A DNA stretch of 64,000 nt from Kappaphycus alvarezii (taxonomy: Eukaryota; Rhodophyta; Florideophyceae; Gigartinales; Solieriaceae). Where the stretch lies: contig NADL03000640.1 in NCBI GenBank assembly GCA_002205965.3, positions 186,001 to 250,000 on the forward strand, given 5' to 3'. A model generated the notes under the pieces. That model saw nothing but the letters and a program-made list of their open reading frames with translations. It made no database searches and was not told the origin of the DNA. The position numbers and the translations under genes are program-made. This document shows, one piece after another, positions 21,270 through 32,856 of this stretch. Within the stretch, counting starts at the first letter, position 1. Every line of letters begins with the position of its first letter.

Positions 21270-24265
21270 GTACATATGCCCACCCACAACCAAGAGAGCT
21301 CCCCGTTGAATGTTCTCCTTCCGTCAGTACATGATGCGCTGCACAGCCCGCTGCGGCCTTCTGACATCTTTGACTGCATCCCCGGGACCTGCTTGCATAG
21401 CCTCGCGATCTTGCTGATCCACTTTTTCGCGCCGCAGCCAATGCTCGGAATCCCGATGCCGTCCACTCTGCCTTCCTCAGGATTAACCTACTTCCCACTG
21501 CAGTCTTACGACGGTTAATGCGGGGGGAAGCCGGGTGGCAATCCAAGACAAGACAAAGCCAAGCACTCCGCGAGCGAATACGCCGCGCCTCTGCAAGTGA
21601 ATGGGCCGATTTGTGGACAGAAGCGATTTAAGCACACCACGTCAAAGAAGAACGAGTGGTCCGACAACGTCCTCAACAGAACGACGCAATGCGCGAAGCA
21701 AAATTCCGCAGGGCAGCCCATCTTGCTGCAGATGTGCAATATGGGCGTGCAATGCCCACCCTGCACCAGTCGCACATTGCTGACGTGCGTGACCCGCAAG
21801 TCATCGAAAGCCTGCGAAAACTGCACCCAGCACCGCAGTCTCCGGTGAGAGCCATAGAAGCGAGAGACTTGCCGCTCCCGGTGGACATTTTGGAGGAACC
21901 GTTCTACGCGCGGTCCGACGCCTGAACCCTAACTCCGCACCCGGCCCCGACAGAATGCCACCGCGACTGCTGCACCTGCTGGCCAACACACGGGTGCGCC
22001 CTGAAGCTGGGGTGACGGGTATCTCGGTACTAACAGCTGTTGTGTCGAGACTAGCTCATGGAGACCTCCCAAATGAGACAATCCCCCTTATCTCCTCTGC
22101 GACACCGTTGCTGATCCAACCCCGGCCAGACAAGATCCGCCCCATTGCAATTGGGACGGCCTTGCGGCGACTGGTGACGAAAGTGCTCTTACCCCAGGCA
22201 TTGGAAGACACGAGGGAATACCTCGCTCCACTACAGGTGGCCAACGGAGTGCACTGTGGACTGGATTCTATCGTACACGAAGCCCGAAGACTGGTCTCCA
22301 CCCACGGTGAAGATGAGGACTACGCGCTGGTTTCAGTGGATGCACATAATGCGTTCAACCGCTTTTCGAGACAGAAAATGATCGACCTCCTGCCGACCAA
22401 AGTGCCGTCGTTATGCCGTTTTCTGAACATGGTGTATGCCCGTCAAATGCCGTCCCTAATCTTGCCTGCGGCATCGACTCAAGACATCCCTAGCCAGGAA
22501 GGGATGCAACAAGGGGACCCAGCAAGTATGTTGATGTTCTCCCTTGTCATATACCCACTAGCAAGAGAAATTTCCGATCAGACCCAAGTCCATCTACACA
22601 GATGGTATGCGGATGACTGCACCCTGGTAGGCAATCACACTGAGCTCGACAAGGCTGTCGAGATCCTGAGGTCTAAGGGACCTGATCATGGCCTGTATCT
22701 AAACCCGGCGAAGACGCCTACTCTGGCCGCGCCACCCTGCCACTGAGACACCGCTACTGCACCGCTTTCCAAATGACAACTTCTCAAATCACGGCATTGA
22801 CCTTCTCGGCGCCCCGATCGGTTCGCCTGAATTCATGGAGAACTTTCTCAATGAAAAAATTGCAGGATGCAAAAACACGCTATCGCTGATCGATGGGATT
22901 GGGGATGCTCGCATCCGGTTCCACCTCCACCGCGTTTGTGCCTCGGCATGCAAGCTACATCATGTGATGAAGCTAACACCGCCGAGTGCAACAAGCGTCC
23001 TGGCAATGAGATTTGACCAAGAACAGATGGAATATTACGCGCGGTCAAACAACGTGCCGATGACAAGTGCGGTCCGTCAGCAAGTGGCTCTTCCGCTGCG
23101 CCTCGGAGGCCACGGATTCACACCCGTGGCAACGCTGAATCTAGCGTCGTATGCGGCCAGCGTCATCGACTCCGAACAAGTGACATGCCCCGATGATCCT
23201 AGCGTAGCGCAGCACCGTGCACAAAGCTATGCACATGCTGATACCCACCTTCTCGAGTTTGTCCGACGACTCCACCCAAGCTTCTCCGACGGACATGGTG
23301 GTCTCCCAAAAACGCTGACAGCGGCCAATCTTGCAAACAAGCCCGATAATACACACAGTATTTTATACTGAGCCTGGTGCGAGTCGGCAGCAGAGGTATT
23401 CTGGAAAGAAGACGAATGGGAGAGGTACCCAAGCACTACGCTGCATACGGAAGCTGATATTCGGCGAAGGATCCGCCGCCAGGCATACTTAGAGACGCCT
23501 GCTGCATCCTTTCTCACTGCACATCCGTCTGTGGTCAGCCGGACCTATAATAGGATGTGGTCAGTGATGCTACGCCGCCACCTGGGAGTTCACGTTTTGA
23601 GGACACTGTGCCGCTGCAATGCGGGAGTGCAACAGGCCCATGGACAACCGAGGTGACCATGCCGCGGTTTTTGCAAAAAAGGCCTGGGATGGACTAACCG
23701 GCACAATGCCGTGGTGAAGGTATTTGGCCGACAACTGTTCAAAGCAGCAGGAGTCGGCGTCCAATATGAGGTGAAATACTTACTTCCCGGACTGAATGCA
23801 CGGCCTGCCGACATTCTAGTGTACCCGAGATCGGAAGAGATCAACACCTTGCCGCCCCTCCCGGTGGCGTACAACGTCACAGTAACATCGCCATTCCAAG
23901 AGGGGTTCATGTCCATTGGAGCGCTTGAGGCGCGCGCCGTTGCCAATGCAGCGGAAAGACGGAAAAATAGGGAGCTTGCCAGCAAAGTAGCAGCCATCCC
24001 CGGTGAAGCCCTCCCAGGACGATCAACACTGGGATGGAAGTTTCTGCCGCTAGCCTTCGACTCACTTGGATCGCCGTCTGCGACGACTTCGAAGGTAATC
24101 GAAGAATACACAGCCGTTGTCGCAACCCGCAGCGCATGCTCGGCGGGAGGAGTGAAGACTCGGCTTTATCGGCAGCTTAGTTATGCGATTTGGTCCACGT
24201 GTGCGGCGTCTGTATTATGTTGCGCCCCACAACATGCAGAGTTTAGCCACCCTACTCAAACCTAA
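21270..24265 (+). pseudogene. LINE ORF2: reverse transcriptase with zinc finger and PD-(D/E)XK-like nuclease, broken
   Basis: The N-terminal third (21270-21925) is in pieces. Its SESLRKLHPAP-type segment is followed by a shifted frame with SAPGPDRMPPRLL, the usual start of the polymerase. The palm is clear from 21955. RPIAIGTALRR and SVDAHNAF (first Asp) are followed by QGDPASMLMFSL and WYADD, with the active site at 22606-22617. The frame is lost near 22720 relative to the other copy, and resumes at 22835 to a TGA at 23369 where Trp is likely. The C-terminus carries the CCHC zinc finger and the ARPADILVY...AYNVTVTSP nuclease core, then about 120 further residues. Three single-base losses in homopolymers (23590-23675) together restore the frame. 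In such elements the nuclease nicks the target and the polymerase copies the RNA there. Confidence 0.85.
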
Positions 24266-24269
24266 TTGT

Positions 24270-25009
24270 TTCAGGTTTGTTACAGTGGGGTATTCAAGAC
24301 TGTGCTGTTCAAAACTATGCTGCATAGTCTATGCATGTTGCACCTGCATATGTCTGTGGTAAAGTAATTCAGAAGACTTTCACAGACTTGTAGGGCCGTT
24401 TCTGACCGTTTCAGAGACTACTAACACTTCTATTATAGATACTTAATGCAATAAAATTCAACTATCATTTAGCTACCTGGCTTCCACTGAAAGGAGAACT
24501 GAAAGCAGTCTCCGTTCCAGATTCTCTACATGTCTAGATTACTGTAATAAAAGAGTGCCTACTACAAGCATACTTTGTTGTTTGTTAATGGGATATCTAA
24601 TTCTGTAAACGAAATGATTGTGACTTTAACTGTAATACTAAGGCAATAACCTGCAACTGCGGTGATCTCCGTGGAGTAAGAATACCAGTACAATTGATTT
24701 AATGTGCTGGGTAATATTGGCTTTCAGAGCAAATCTGCCGCAAGCCCTACAGTCCATAACTTGCAGCAAGTGGAGCACAAATGTTTAAGGGTACTCGAAG
24801 GTCGTACCTCCTCCTGATCTCCTCAACGGCCTTCAAACTTTTAACCTCCCGCTCCAGTGATCAATCAAGGCAGCCCTCAAAAACCGTGCTTTTCTCTTTG
24901 TTCTCGGGCTCCACTGCCTCCCCTTGTATCATCCACGTTTGCTCGTCCGTGAGTCAACTCAACAGTCCTTGCATTTGACCCCGCCGTGACATTGGCCTAT
25001 TTGCGAACA
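24270..25009. other. intergenic region before the hAT relic
   Basis: No gene seen. It contains a short open frame at 24781-24978 without a recognisable domain and scattered ACTGTA motifs. The last 200 bases are the likely leader of the hAT gene. Confidence 0.45.
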
Positions 25010-28000
25010 ATGGAAGATGGAGAGTTTGATTTTGACAGTGCTATTGAACAGATCTTGCAACTTGGCCTCCCGTTGCCTGAAAGTGTGAATGGGATCGCTG
25101 CAACCGGGATACATTTTAACCTAACTATGCAGCAAGTGCTAACGGCTGTGCAGTCATTGATTTATTATTTGGGTATTGATGACCCAAGTGTGTCCGCAAC
25201 GTTGTCAGGAACACCACCATCGAACACTGCCATTCCTGATTCAAGTACGGTAAACAATAGCCAAAGAAGAAATTCTATTGAGGTTGGTTCAATCAACCGA
25301 GAAAGAGATAATTTAGAAGGGCAATCTTTGATAAATAGGGCATCTCTGGGGAGAAAGAAGCGTGTTGCGAGAAGTTCTGGTTACTTTAATGGCCACAGTA
25401 ACGATAAGGGGGAGGTTGCTGGTGGAATCTGCACTCATTTTAATATAGACATCAAGGGAAATCGAGACAGGGGGAGAGTCTTCCACATTATAGTGTGTTA
25501 TGTCATTCTTTTCAAGCTTCGGCTGGGATTCTGGGTCACTACAAAAGATAAAGATAAACCTCTGTTGTTGCTCAATCCTCCGCATGGAATGACTCCATCT
25601 GATGCGAGAAAGTTGAAAGAGGCATGCACACAAGATATGAAAAGACTTCTCCAGGGCTACATTGACAGCGATGATCCGACTATAGTTCCGAACCTCACTA
25701 GGTATATTTTAGCGAAGAGTAGTCTTGACTTGAAAACTGTCATTAGTGCGTGGTCTCCTATGGAACATTGCATGGCCGCAACACTCCTTTTGGAACAATT
25801 AGTGGAAAACAACCTACCATTTGCCGTCTGTGAAAAACGTGACCAATACCCCAGAGCATTAGGAAAGCTTCTCAAATACCTCCGGCCGGGTTACGAGATG
25901 CCCCTGGGGAGTGCAGTTCGTGGCAAACTTTTAGAAGAATACTACCAGAACATGCGTGCTAATGTACTGCAGAAATTACGGAGGTTCATGCACAACTGCA
26001 GGGGGACTGTTATATTTGAAGGATCGGAGGATGTGAATGGAGCTCCGATGGTGAATGTAATGTTGGGAGTAATGGATCCAGATAGATCCTCAACGAATAC
26101 TTTTTTTCTCACCAGCGTGTACACAAGGTACGATACTTGCAATTGCGAATACTATGTTCGATTAGTAGAAGATGTTATGCAAGATTTCGGTGGGTTATCT
26201 CTCGTTTCAGGGGTCGTAAAGGATAACACTGGTTCCGTTAAAAACGCCCGTGAAACACTCGAGCTACGACACGGCCGTGTGGTTGCATCACAAGATCAAG
26301 CTCACGTAGAATGGGCTCAATTATTCGGCGGCACCGAAAGCTTCGGGCAAAAATTTTAGAAATGATGTCTATTTACAACGCCAACTTGCGTCGTGAAAAG
26401 GTGATAAGTGCGACCGGGGAGGATTTCAGCAGTGCTGGAAACAATGCGAGGGGCTCAGATGATACAGCTGATATAGAACACCGTGCAGTTCTTCACCTCG
26501 CAAACGTCAACAATAGCGAAAATGAACAAGTGGACGAGGACACAGAGTTGTTGTCTGAACTCCCAGAACAAGCACAACAAATACATCACTATTCCCCTAC
26601 CCCTCGCAACGACGGGGAAAGGATTCCTTTGGCAAAGGCAATGAAGCGAGTTTCGATAGTGCGGTTTGCTTCTAGCGAAAAATTGCTAGAAGAATTCATA
26701 AGCATTCGCCCTGTCCTGCTTAATCTTGTGCAAAACACAGACTTTGAAAATATCTATTCTGTTACAGGGGACTCTGATCGCCAGAAAAGAGAACGTTGCT
26801 TTGTTCAGCCAATTCTAAGTGAAAGTCTTCTCCACACTGTGGAGCAGATGCATTCAATTTTTAAAGCGTGCCGTACATACCTGCGTGTCTTTGATGCTGA
26901 AACATCATTGGCATCAGAGGTGTTCGAAGCTACAATAATTCTAGAAAAAAGACTAGTAGCGCTTCCTCAGTCATTTTTTCCGGAACCACAGGAAGCTAAT
27001 CTCTTGGAGCTCATGATGGTCTTTAAGAACAGAAAGGAAGGGCCAATTCTAGGCCGTAAAAGGGTGAGGGTAACTTTATTGTCTGATCTCCATTACACAG
27101 CCGCTCTGTTGGATCCGTGTCGAACACCGTCTGACTGTACTCATTACATGTAATCATTTCGACGGCACTTAGGAAGGTATTTGGAAGGAGTGGATTTAGT
27201 TAATGAGTTCGAAATTGAAGAGACCGCGAGAGAATCACTTCTCGACGAAATTATTAACAGATACTCGCACGTGAGAGCTATGTGGATGAATCAAGACTTA
27301 ATCAGAAACGTCTCTGAGGGCTCAGCATCCAGGACGGCCAGTGACTCGAGGCCTTCCTTTGCAGCACTTAAGAAAGCAAAGTCCAGTTAGTTTTTGGACT
27401 ACGGGACGAGTAAGTATTCCCTGAGACCCTTACTTGCGAAAAGCCACCGAAGCTCTGATCGAGTTCGCGCGGCGGACCTTGTCCGTAAGCTCGACAGCTA
27501 CAGCGACGGAAAGGACCTTTAATCTTCAGAGTAGGATACACACTGTACAGCGGTCAAATCTTCGACCGGAGATGGTACGAAAGTTGTTATTCTGACAATG
27601 GAACACGAAAGTTCTGAGCAAATTGGCACAAGAGGAAGTAGACATTGCACACGATGTGGATAAGCAGATGGAGGGTATGACGAAACTTCGATCCCTCCGA
27701 AGAAGAATGGAGTCACCAGCAGAAGAGGCAGTGTCACTCTCTGCAACTGCAAGGACCCAGTCCGATGTCCATAGCTCAGCTGAACAAAATTCGGCTTCCC
27801 AACGCCTGAGACCAAATGTGCCAATGAATCTGGAGTCTCATGGCGTCCAACGGTCACATCTACCACTTCCGAGCACCTCCATAGCAATCCCTACAATTCA
27901 GGCAAGCATGCCTCCTGGAGGACTCATGTATTACGGGGTGTTTAATCCCTATGTGCAAAGTTTGGAAACCCCAAAACTTGGAAGCCTGGAGGAAGGCAAT

Positions 28001-28261
28001 GAACAGCGGGCACGACCCTCAAAGGCGACTTACCCGTCTTCGTCTTTACCGAGCGGGATCTCACCGGTATTTCCGGCACAGTTTGTTGTAGTGCCACAGA
28101 CCTCCGCTGTTCAAAGCAGAAGAAGTTCTCCACGCGAGCAACCCGAGCCTGTTTTCCAGCACCGCCAGGTCCAGAATGTGAACGTTGAACACGACGTGGA
28201 TCTCTCTTCTACAGGTGGAGTCAGTGGAACGCCTGCTAGGAAAAAGCGAAGAGAGAAGTGA
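25010..28261 (+). pseudogene. hAT-superfamily transposase (DUF659-like) with long C-terminal tail, broken
   Basis: The first ATG is at 25010. A 449-codon open frame has an acidic N-terminus, then a degenerate BED-like zone (GGICTHFNIDIKG, cysteines mostly lost). A DUF659-like core follows: ENNLPFAVCEK, YLRPGYEMP, EDVNGAPMVNVMLG and VVKDNTGSV. The usual SDGW before DVNG is FEGS here, so the first catalytic Asp is changed to Glu. The frame slips by -1 near 26330. The next part carries VRFASSEKLLEEF and WDP-like ALLDPC, with a TAA at 27151. A +1 slip near 27400 leads to the dimerisation signature FARRTLSVSSTATATERTF, a TGA at 27592, and a 212-codon Ser/Pro/Gln-rich tail ending in basic ARKKRREK. 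hAT transposases cut DNA and leave 8-bp duplications. Confidence 0.85.
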
Positions 28262-28269
28262 CGTAACGC

Positions 28270-28650
28270 GTTTCGTTTGTATCATTGCAGTAAATATCTG
28301 ATGCTGTTGTCCGTTTTGCGATTCCCCAGAATCTAAACAAAAAAAGTGAATAAGACCTCACTGGAGCAACAGCGCATGCTGTCATCAAAAAACGTCCCGA
28401 CAGTATTAGGCATTGTTTTGGATTCACTTCGGGAGCAACGGGGAAAAAAAATCCCAGTATCCCATTTCCTTCAACATTAGTAGCGCGGCTTGCCATGGAA
28501 AGTCCAATCGGGGGACGCGAAGCCTTGTAAGAAATCCTTACTAAGATCGACGAGAGAGTAAGTGGATCTCAGGGGGAAGAAGTATAAAAAGGGAAGAAGG
28601 TACAATTTGAAACAATTTGCCAATCTCACTGACGAGTACCGGAATGTGAA
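28270..28650. other. spacer between hAT gene and tandem array
   Basis: No gene or RNA recognised. Includes a short AAGTATAAAAAGGG box near 28581. Confidence 0.4.
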
Positions 28651-28719
28651 CAACGAAAGACGAGCCGCTCGTGCAGCGGCGCAGCAGATGGGAACTACGG
28701 GCGAGCATTGGGGTGGTAA

Positions 28720-29485
28720 CGACAGCCAAGCGAGAAATTAAAGACATAAAAGTAGCATGGGTAACAATACCTAAGCGGCAGGGAAACGACAGACTAGCGG
28801 CTAGCGAACGACGAACGAGGAGTGGGGGAGGGCAACCGTCAATCTCCAGGGGCGAACAATGTCTGGCCAGGCAGCATCGAGAAAACGGTGGCTGAACGCG
28901 GGAGGGTAAGGACGGCCCGGGGGTGGGGGGTGTATCGACGGCTAAGCGGCCTCCTAGGGTATCGATAACAAAGCTCGAGAGTGGAGACGGCTCAGCGGCG
29001 GGAAGAGCACTGATGGACAGCGTCGATAAGTAAAACATGGCCAAGCACAGGTTCGGTGAAGACGGTCCGGTGGCGGGAGGAGTATCGATGGCCAACGCCA
29101 GTTATTAAAAGATGAACAAGCGGGGGTGGATGACGACGGTCCAGTGGCAGTGTAGTAATGAGCCAAGCGCAGGGTGGCTGAGTGCAGTCAAGCAGCGGTA
29201 CGGTAGCGAGAGTCAAGCGAGCTGTGTGTTATAATAGCCAAGCAGCGGGATTTTGGTGACAGCCAAGCGCGGGGTGGGTTCAGTGGCGACGGCCAAGCAG
29301 CGAGATTGAAGTTGCAGCCAAGCGTGATTTGGGTGACGAAGCTCCAGCGGCGGGATAATATTGTCAGCTAAGGGCAGGTTGGGTGAAGAAAGTCCAGAGA
29401 CGGAATGTTAGTGACTGCTAAGCAGGTCAATTGCGACTGCCTAGCACAAGCGGGTGAAAACGGCCAGGCGGCGGGAGTGGTACGA
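28720..29485 (+). repeat. degenerate 25-bp tandem array
   Basis: The box CCAAGC (with variants TCAAGC, TCCAGC, CTAAGC) recurs at 29163, 29188, 29213, 29238, 29263, 29293, 29318, 29343, 29368, 29393 and 29418. The spacing is exactly 25 bases apart from one 30-base step. The phase can be followed upstream with slightly looser spacing to about 28725 and downstream to about 29464. The unit is roughly GCCAAGC-GCGGG followed by a G/T-rich half with GACG. About 30 units. Since 25 is not a multiple of 3, the long open frames in it are by-products. Confidence 0.85.
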
Positions 29486-29629
29486 TCGGCGAGCTAGAAG
29501 AGCAGCGGATGAAGGAAGACAGGGAGCGGCAAGCACAGGATGGACCGCTAAAAAATTCGTACTGGTGACAAGGGAGAGGTGAAGTTAGAATAAATCTGGA
29601 GCAGAGCTAGAAGCATTAAGGAAAGTGTA

Positions 29630-29705
29630 GTGTAGTGGTTAAAGCGCGAACCTTGAGGTTTCCATAGGGTAAAGCAGTGGGGGTTAATTGCCATGAGCAT
29701 TGCTG
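29630..29705 (+). repeat. tRNA-derived relic (SINE head or tRNA pseudogene)
   Basis: TGTAGTGGTTAAAGCGC matches the A box and D arm of type II tRNAs (Leu/Ser). It is followed by a GAACC...GGTTT arm and, 50 bases on, by GGGGGTTAATTGCC, a B box (GGTTCGAATCC) with one base lost. A full acceptor stem cannot be formed convincingly, so it is not a working tRNA. Confidence 0.4.
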
Positions 29706-30945
29706 GTATAAACAAAGAGATGGCAATGGGAAATGAATGATGCGCAGGTAATCGGAGGGGTACCAAACGGGGTGGTGGAAGCGAAAGAGTGCAGGTAGTA
29801 ACCGAAGGTTGATGTAATCAGCAATAGGATTGGACTCAAGGGGAGCATCAAGTGAATGTTAGCGCGAGGAATGGGAGGGGGATTGAAGCTCGAGATTCGG
29901 GGGCAGAATTACCTCGAAGTAGAGAGAATTGGTGAAAGGATAGCAGTGGGAGTAGAATTGATGGTCGAGGGGAGCTATGCGGAGGAACGGAGGAGAAGAG
30001 GAAGCATGATGATGTTCATGATGTCTGAGACGTCAATTTTTGGGATTTTCGACAGCTCAGCGGAGTTTGCAACTGCTGCGACATCTTCGCTGAAGGGCGT
30101 CGCCAAAGTGTGACTCAGGCTCCGAAACTCAAAGATGGTGGAGTCGTCCAATTTTGAAATCATGGTGCCCGTCCTGGGCGGGTGGCGATCTGATTTCTGA
30201 AGCTGACTGTCCAATTTGTACAGTACTGTAAAATGTACAGTGTCCATTTTTGATTTAGTTGTCCGCTGGGTATCCATGTCTAACCATGGTAGCCTGAGTC
30301 TACTACAGACCGGGGTAGCGTCAATGACGAGTAAGCCGCAGTGTGGCGCTATCCAAAACATGCTGCCCAAATGTAGTTCATTTCAGTGTAAGACAGCTCT
30401 TACAGTGGTAGTTTGAGTCTAGAAGAAATCTGATGTAACTGTCAGATTTTGATTTTACCGAGAGACTCGATAGGACTGGCAAAGTCTTGGCTGCAGAAAT
30501 CGTTCGGCTTCTCGCGGGAGTTGGCAACCAGTGGAGGGGGTGAAATGTTTCCAGTTGGGGCTGACGCTAATCACGCAGTGTATTGTACTGTACTGTAGTA
30601 GTAACTGTAAACATCTCTGTTTTCACGAGCCAAAATTGATGGTTTCATTTTAACTGCTGGCGCATTTTCATTGGCGTAGATGGAAACAATTTTAGAATGG
30701 CAGCAGTCCTCCAATCCACTCCAGCCAGCAATGCAACTGAGCAATGCGGCTGGTGTTGAAGCCCAGGCACCCCTTCCACTCTTGAAAACCCTCACGTTGA
30801 TGTTAACGGTACAATCGGTACTTACTTGCAGCTGTGACTTGGAGCTGCGGACTGGTGCATAATCCATTAGATCATTTACAAGAGGCAGAGGAGAGCAGGT
30901 TTGCGCCATCCAGTCGCCACTGCCAGGTTTCTACTCATCTCCATT
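29706..30945. other. intergenic region upstream of PB1 gene A
   Basis: No supportable gene. It holds TACAGTACTGTA near 30225 and a TGTACTGTACTGTAGTAG run near 30585. The stretch from about 30600 to 30945 should contain the promoter of the downstream gene, but no clear TATA box is visible. Confidence 0.45.
30236..30285. repeat. dispersed 35-50 bp motif, copy 1
   Basis: Minus-strand GGATACCCAGCGGACAAC (followed by TAAATC) resembles the minus strand at 34270-34310 (GATACACAACGTACC). Its plus strand resembles the minus strand at 34655-34700. Translation keeps DTQRT-KSKMDT between two copies. Possibly ends of a small transposon family. About two-thirds identity by eye. Confidence 0.3.
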
Positions 30946-32440
30946 ATGTCTTCCCCTTCTACCCTCAAAGCCACACTCGGTCCTACCACGCGCCGTCTTC
31001 CCGTGCCCACACCGCTTACATTCTCCACACTACAAACTACACTCACACACCACTTCAACCTCTCCACCCCACATATACTTACCTACCTGGATCTTGACAA
31101 TGATATCGTCACCGTCTCGTCAGAGGTTGAATTGCAGGAACTTGTCAAAACACTCACTGGCACCGTGCTCCGTGTCACCCTTTACCCACCTCACGACTTT
31201 GCCCGCGCTGTAGACGAACATCAACGCCGTCTCCGTGACGACAGCACTGTCAATGCGCAATACTTGTGTGCGATGGACATTCTCGTCGCAGCCCTCTTGG
31301 AGCTAACCTCTGCAGTGTTTGTCGGTGCGTCGTCCTGGCTCAACCGTTCCACCGCTGTGAGCGTGGGTGCACATCATGTTGCGGAGATGAGGCAAGTTGT
31401 GGATGAGCAGCAAATCCTGGATCACGAGGATGAACAGGCTGTGAAGAGCGAGAGCTCTATGATAGAGACTGACACCAGTGACACGCAGAGAGATGCTGTC
31501 CCGTGTGCTGTTGAAAGCCGTTGGTGGGATTTCATAATGACCCCAGAGCGCACCCCATGGAGGACCCAGTCGAGCAGTCTGGGTGTCGAAGCAAAGACGC
31601 AATTTTACAGGCTGGTGCGTTATATTTACAAGTCTCCGGAACGAGAGAGGCTCTCAGGTCACATTCGCGATTCTCTCCCCGTCATGAGAAAGTGGCTCGC
31701 TCAGAGTCTCACCGACGAGGTTATCCCTACCGACAATAGTATCAATCAGCTGATACAAGGGGTCAACGCAGTGGTTGGAGGGTCTGATGTTGAGTTTGCG
31801 CAAATTTACCTCCAGTTTTTGAGGATTGCATTGAAGGATGACATGGTGTTGGGGATACTCAGGAGACTCCGAAAGGTGGTCCATTTGGATGGTCCGTCGG
31901 AGTTACAGAAGGCCAGTGCAGTCGATGGAAGGGGTTTGACGTCCATTTTGGCACCGTCTGTGTCAGCTGCGATGTCAAACCCATCGTTGGGTCTCGCTTT
32001 ATGGACGTACGAAGAGAGAACTTTAATCTTTGCTCAAAATGCTATTATGGAAGTGATGTCGCACAGTATGATATGCAGTTTCGAGAATGCCGATATGTGT
32101 GGGAGAGTGTGTTGCCGCCAGGGGTTTCAGTCCCACCACCAGGTTAAGCATTGGAGACCGCGGGCCGTTGGTAAAGTTCTTGAACAAACTGTTGATGGAT
32201 GTTGGCGCGATGACTGAGGACATATATCCAGGGAGGATAGGCATGTTTGGGGAAAATACACGTGCAGCGGTACGAAGATTTCAGCGAGAGCACCGGTCGG
32301 AAGAGGTATATGAGGATGGTGTCTACGACGAGCCCACAGCGGAGAAACTGGCGGATATTGTAGAGGGCTTAAATGGTCAAGCGGATGTGCATAAAGGAGA
32401 GGAATCGGCATGTAACCCTGGTGCAGTGATGTCTGACTAG
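30946..32440 (+). CDS. PB1 - ZZ-like - peptidoglycan-binding-like protein, paralogue A (frame interrupted twice)
   Basis: The start is the ATG at 30946 (MSSPSTLKATLG); about 498 residues if both breaks are bridged. Residues 1-75 form a PB1 domain: TTRR basic cluster, then the acidic OPCA motif YLDLDND...VSSEVE. The middle is helical, with RWWDFIM (a possible W-x-x-I Atg8-binding motif) and TQFYRLVRYIYKSPER. After a -1 frame change at about 31932 a ZZ-like finger follows, with VSC, FNLCSKC and REC. After another -1 change near 32150 comes GDRGPLVKFLNKLL...ENTRAAVRRFQREH, a peptidoglycan-binding-like three-helix domain, to the stop at 32438. PB1 and ZZ together are typical of p62/NBR1 autophagy receptors. 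The full order matches paralogue B without extra sequence at the breaks, so introns are not needed to explain them. Could be a young pseudogene or carry sequence errors. Confidence 0.75.
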
Positions 32441-32856
32441 GGCCCGCGGATGTGATGTATTCCAGAACATCCCGCTTCAATTACCAAGTTTGGTCGAGTT
32501 TGCATCTTTCTCTGGGATTGGTACTTGCAAGCTTTTGGCCTCCTGCGTGGGCTGTTTGAATATACTAGCTTTACTGTTGCTACTCTCCAATGCTTATTAT
32601 TTCTTTTGCGCCCGCTCTCTATATCTATATTATTGCTGCAGTATCCCAAAAGATTCGCCACTTCTGCGTGTTATTCTTTGCGCAGTTGAACTTTCCTCTG
32701 GAAAATCAAGACTGTCTTTGAAACTACCCCTTTTTTAGGGATGAACAAATGCCAATGATAAACCATCTCAATGACTTCTGTGAGCCGATGCCCAAAAGTT
32801 ATTTGAACAAAGCTAAATATCCGATCCTGAAATTATTGGACTGTTTTTCTTAGAAA
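32441..32856. other. short intergenic region
   Basis: Lies between the 3' ends of paralogue A and the minus-strand coiled-coil gene. No domain is seen in the open frames here. Confidence 0.5.

Larger units (their letters stand above)
19999..24265 (+). mobile_element. LINE-like non-LTR retrotransposon, nearly full length, degenerate
   Basis: ORF1 and a reverse transcriptase/nuclease ORF2 follow each other on the plus strand after a pyrimidine-rich leader (about 20000-20091). No LTRs flank it. No clear poly-A tail or target-site duplication was found, so the 3' limit is set by the last homologous codons. Confidence 0.8.

Noticed and set aside
23902..24060. 159-bp segment as a retained intron of the plus LINE copy
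   Set aside because: No GT-AG boundary is possible under any alignment of the junction, and the segment is coding-like in frame.
28541..29095. 184-codon minus-strand open frame rich in Pro/Ser
   Set aside because: It lies in the 25-bp tandem array; its repeated peptides are by-products of the repeat, and 25 is not a multiple of 3, so frames cycle.
31860..31935. Intron in paralogue A between the helical region and the ZZ-like finger
   Set aside because: Segment length equals that in paralogue B, so there is no extra sequence to splice out.
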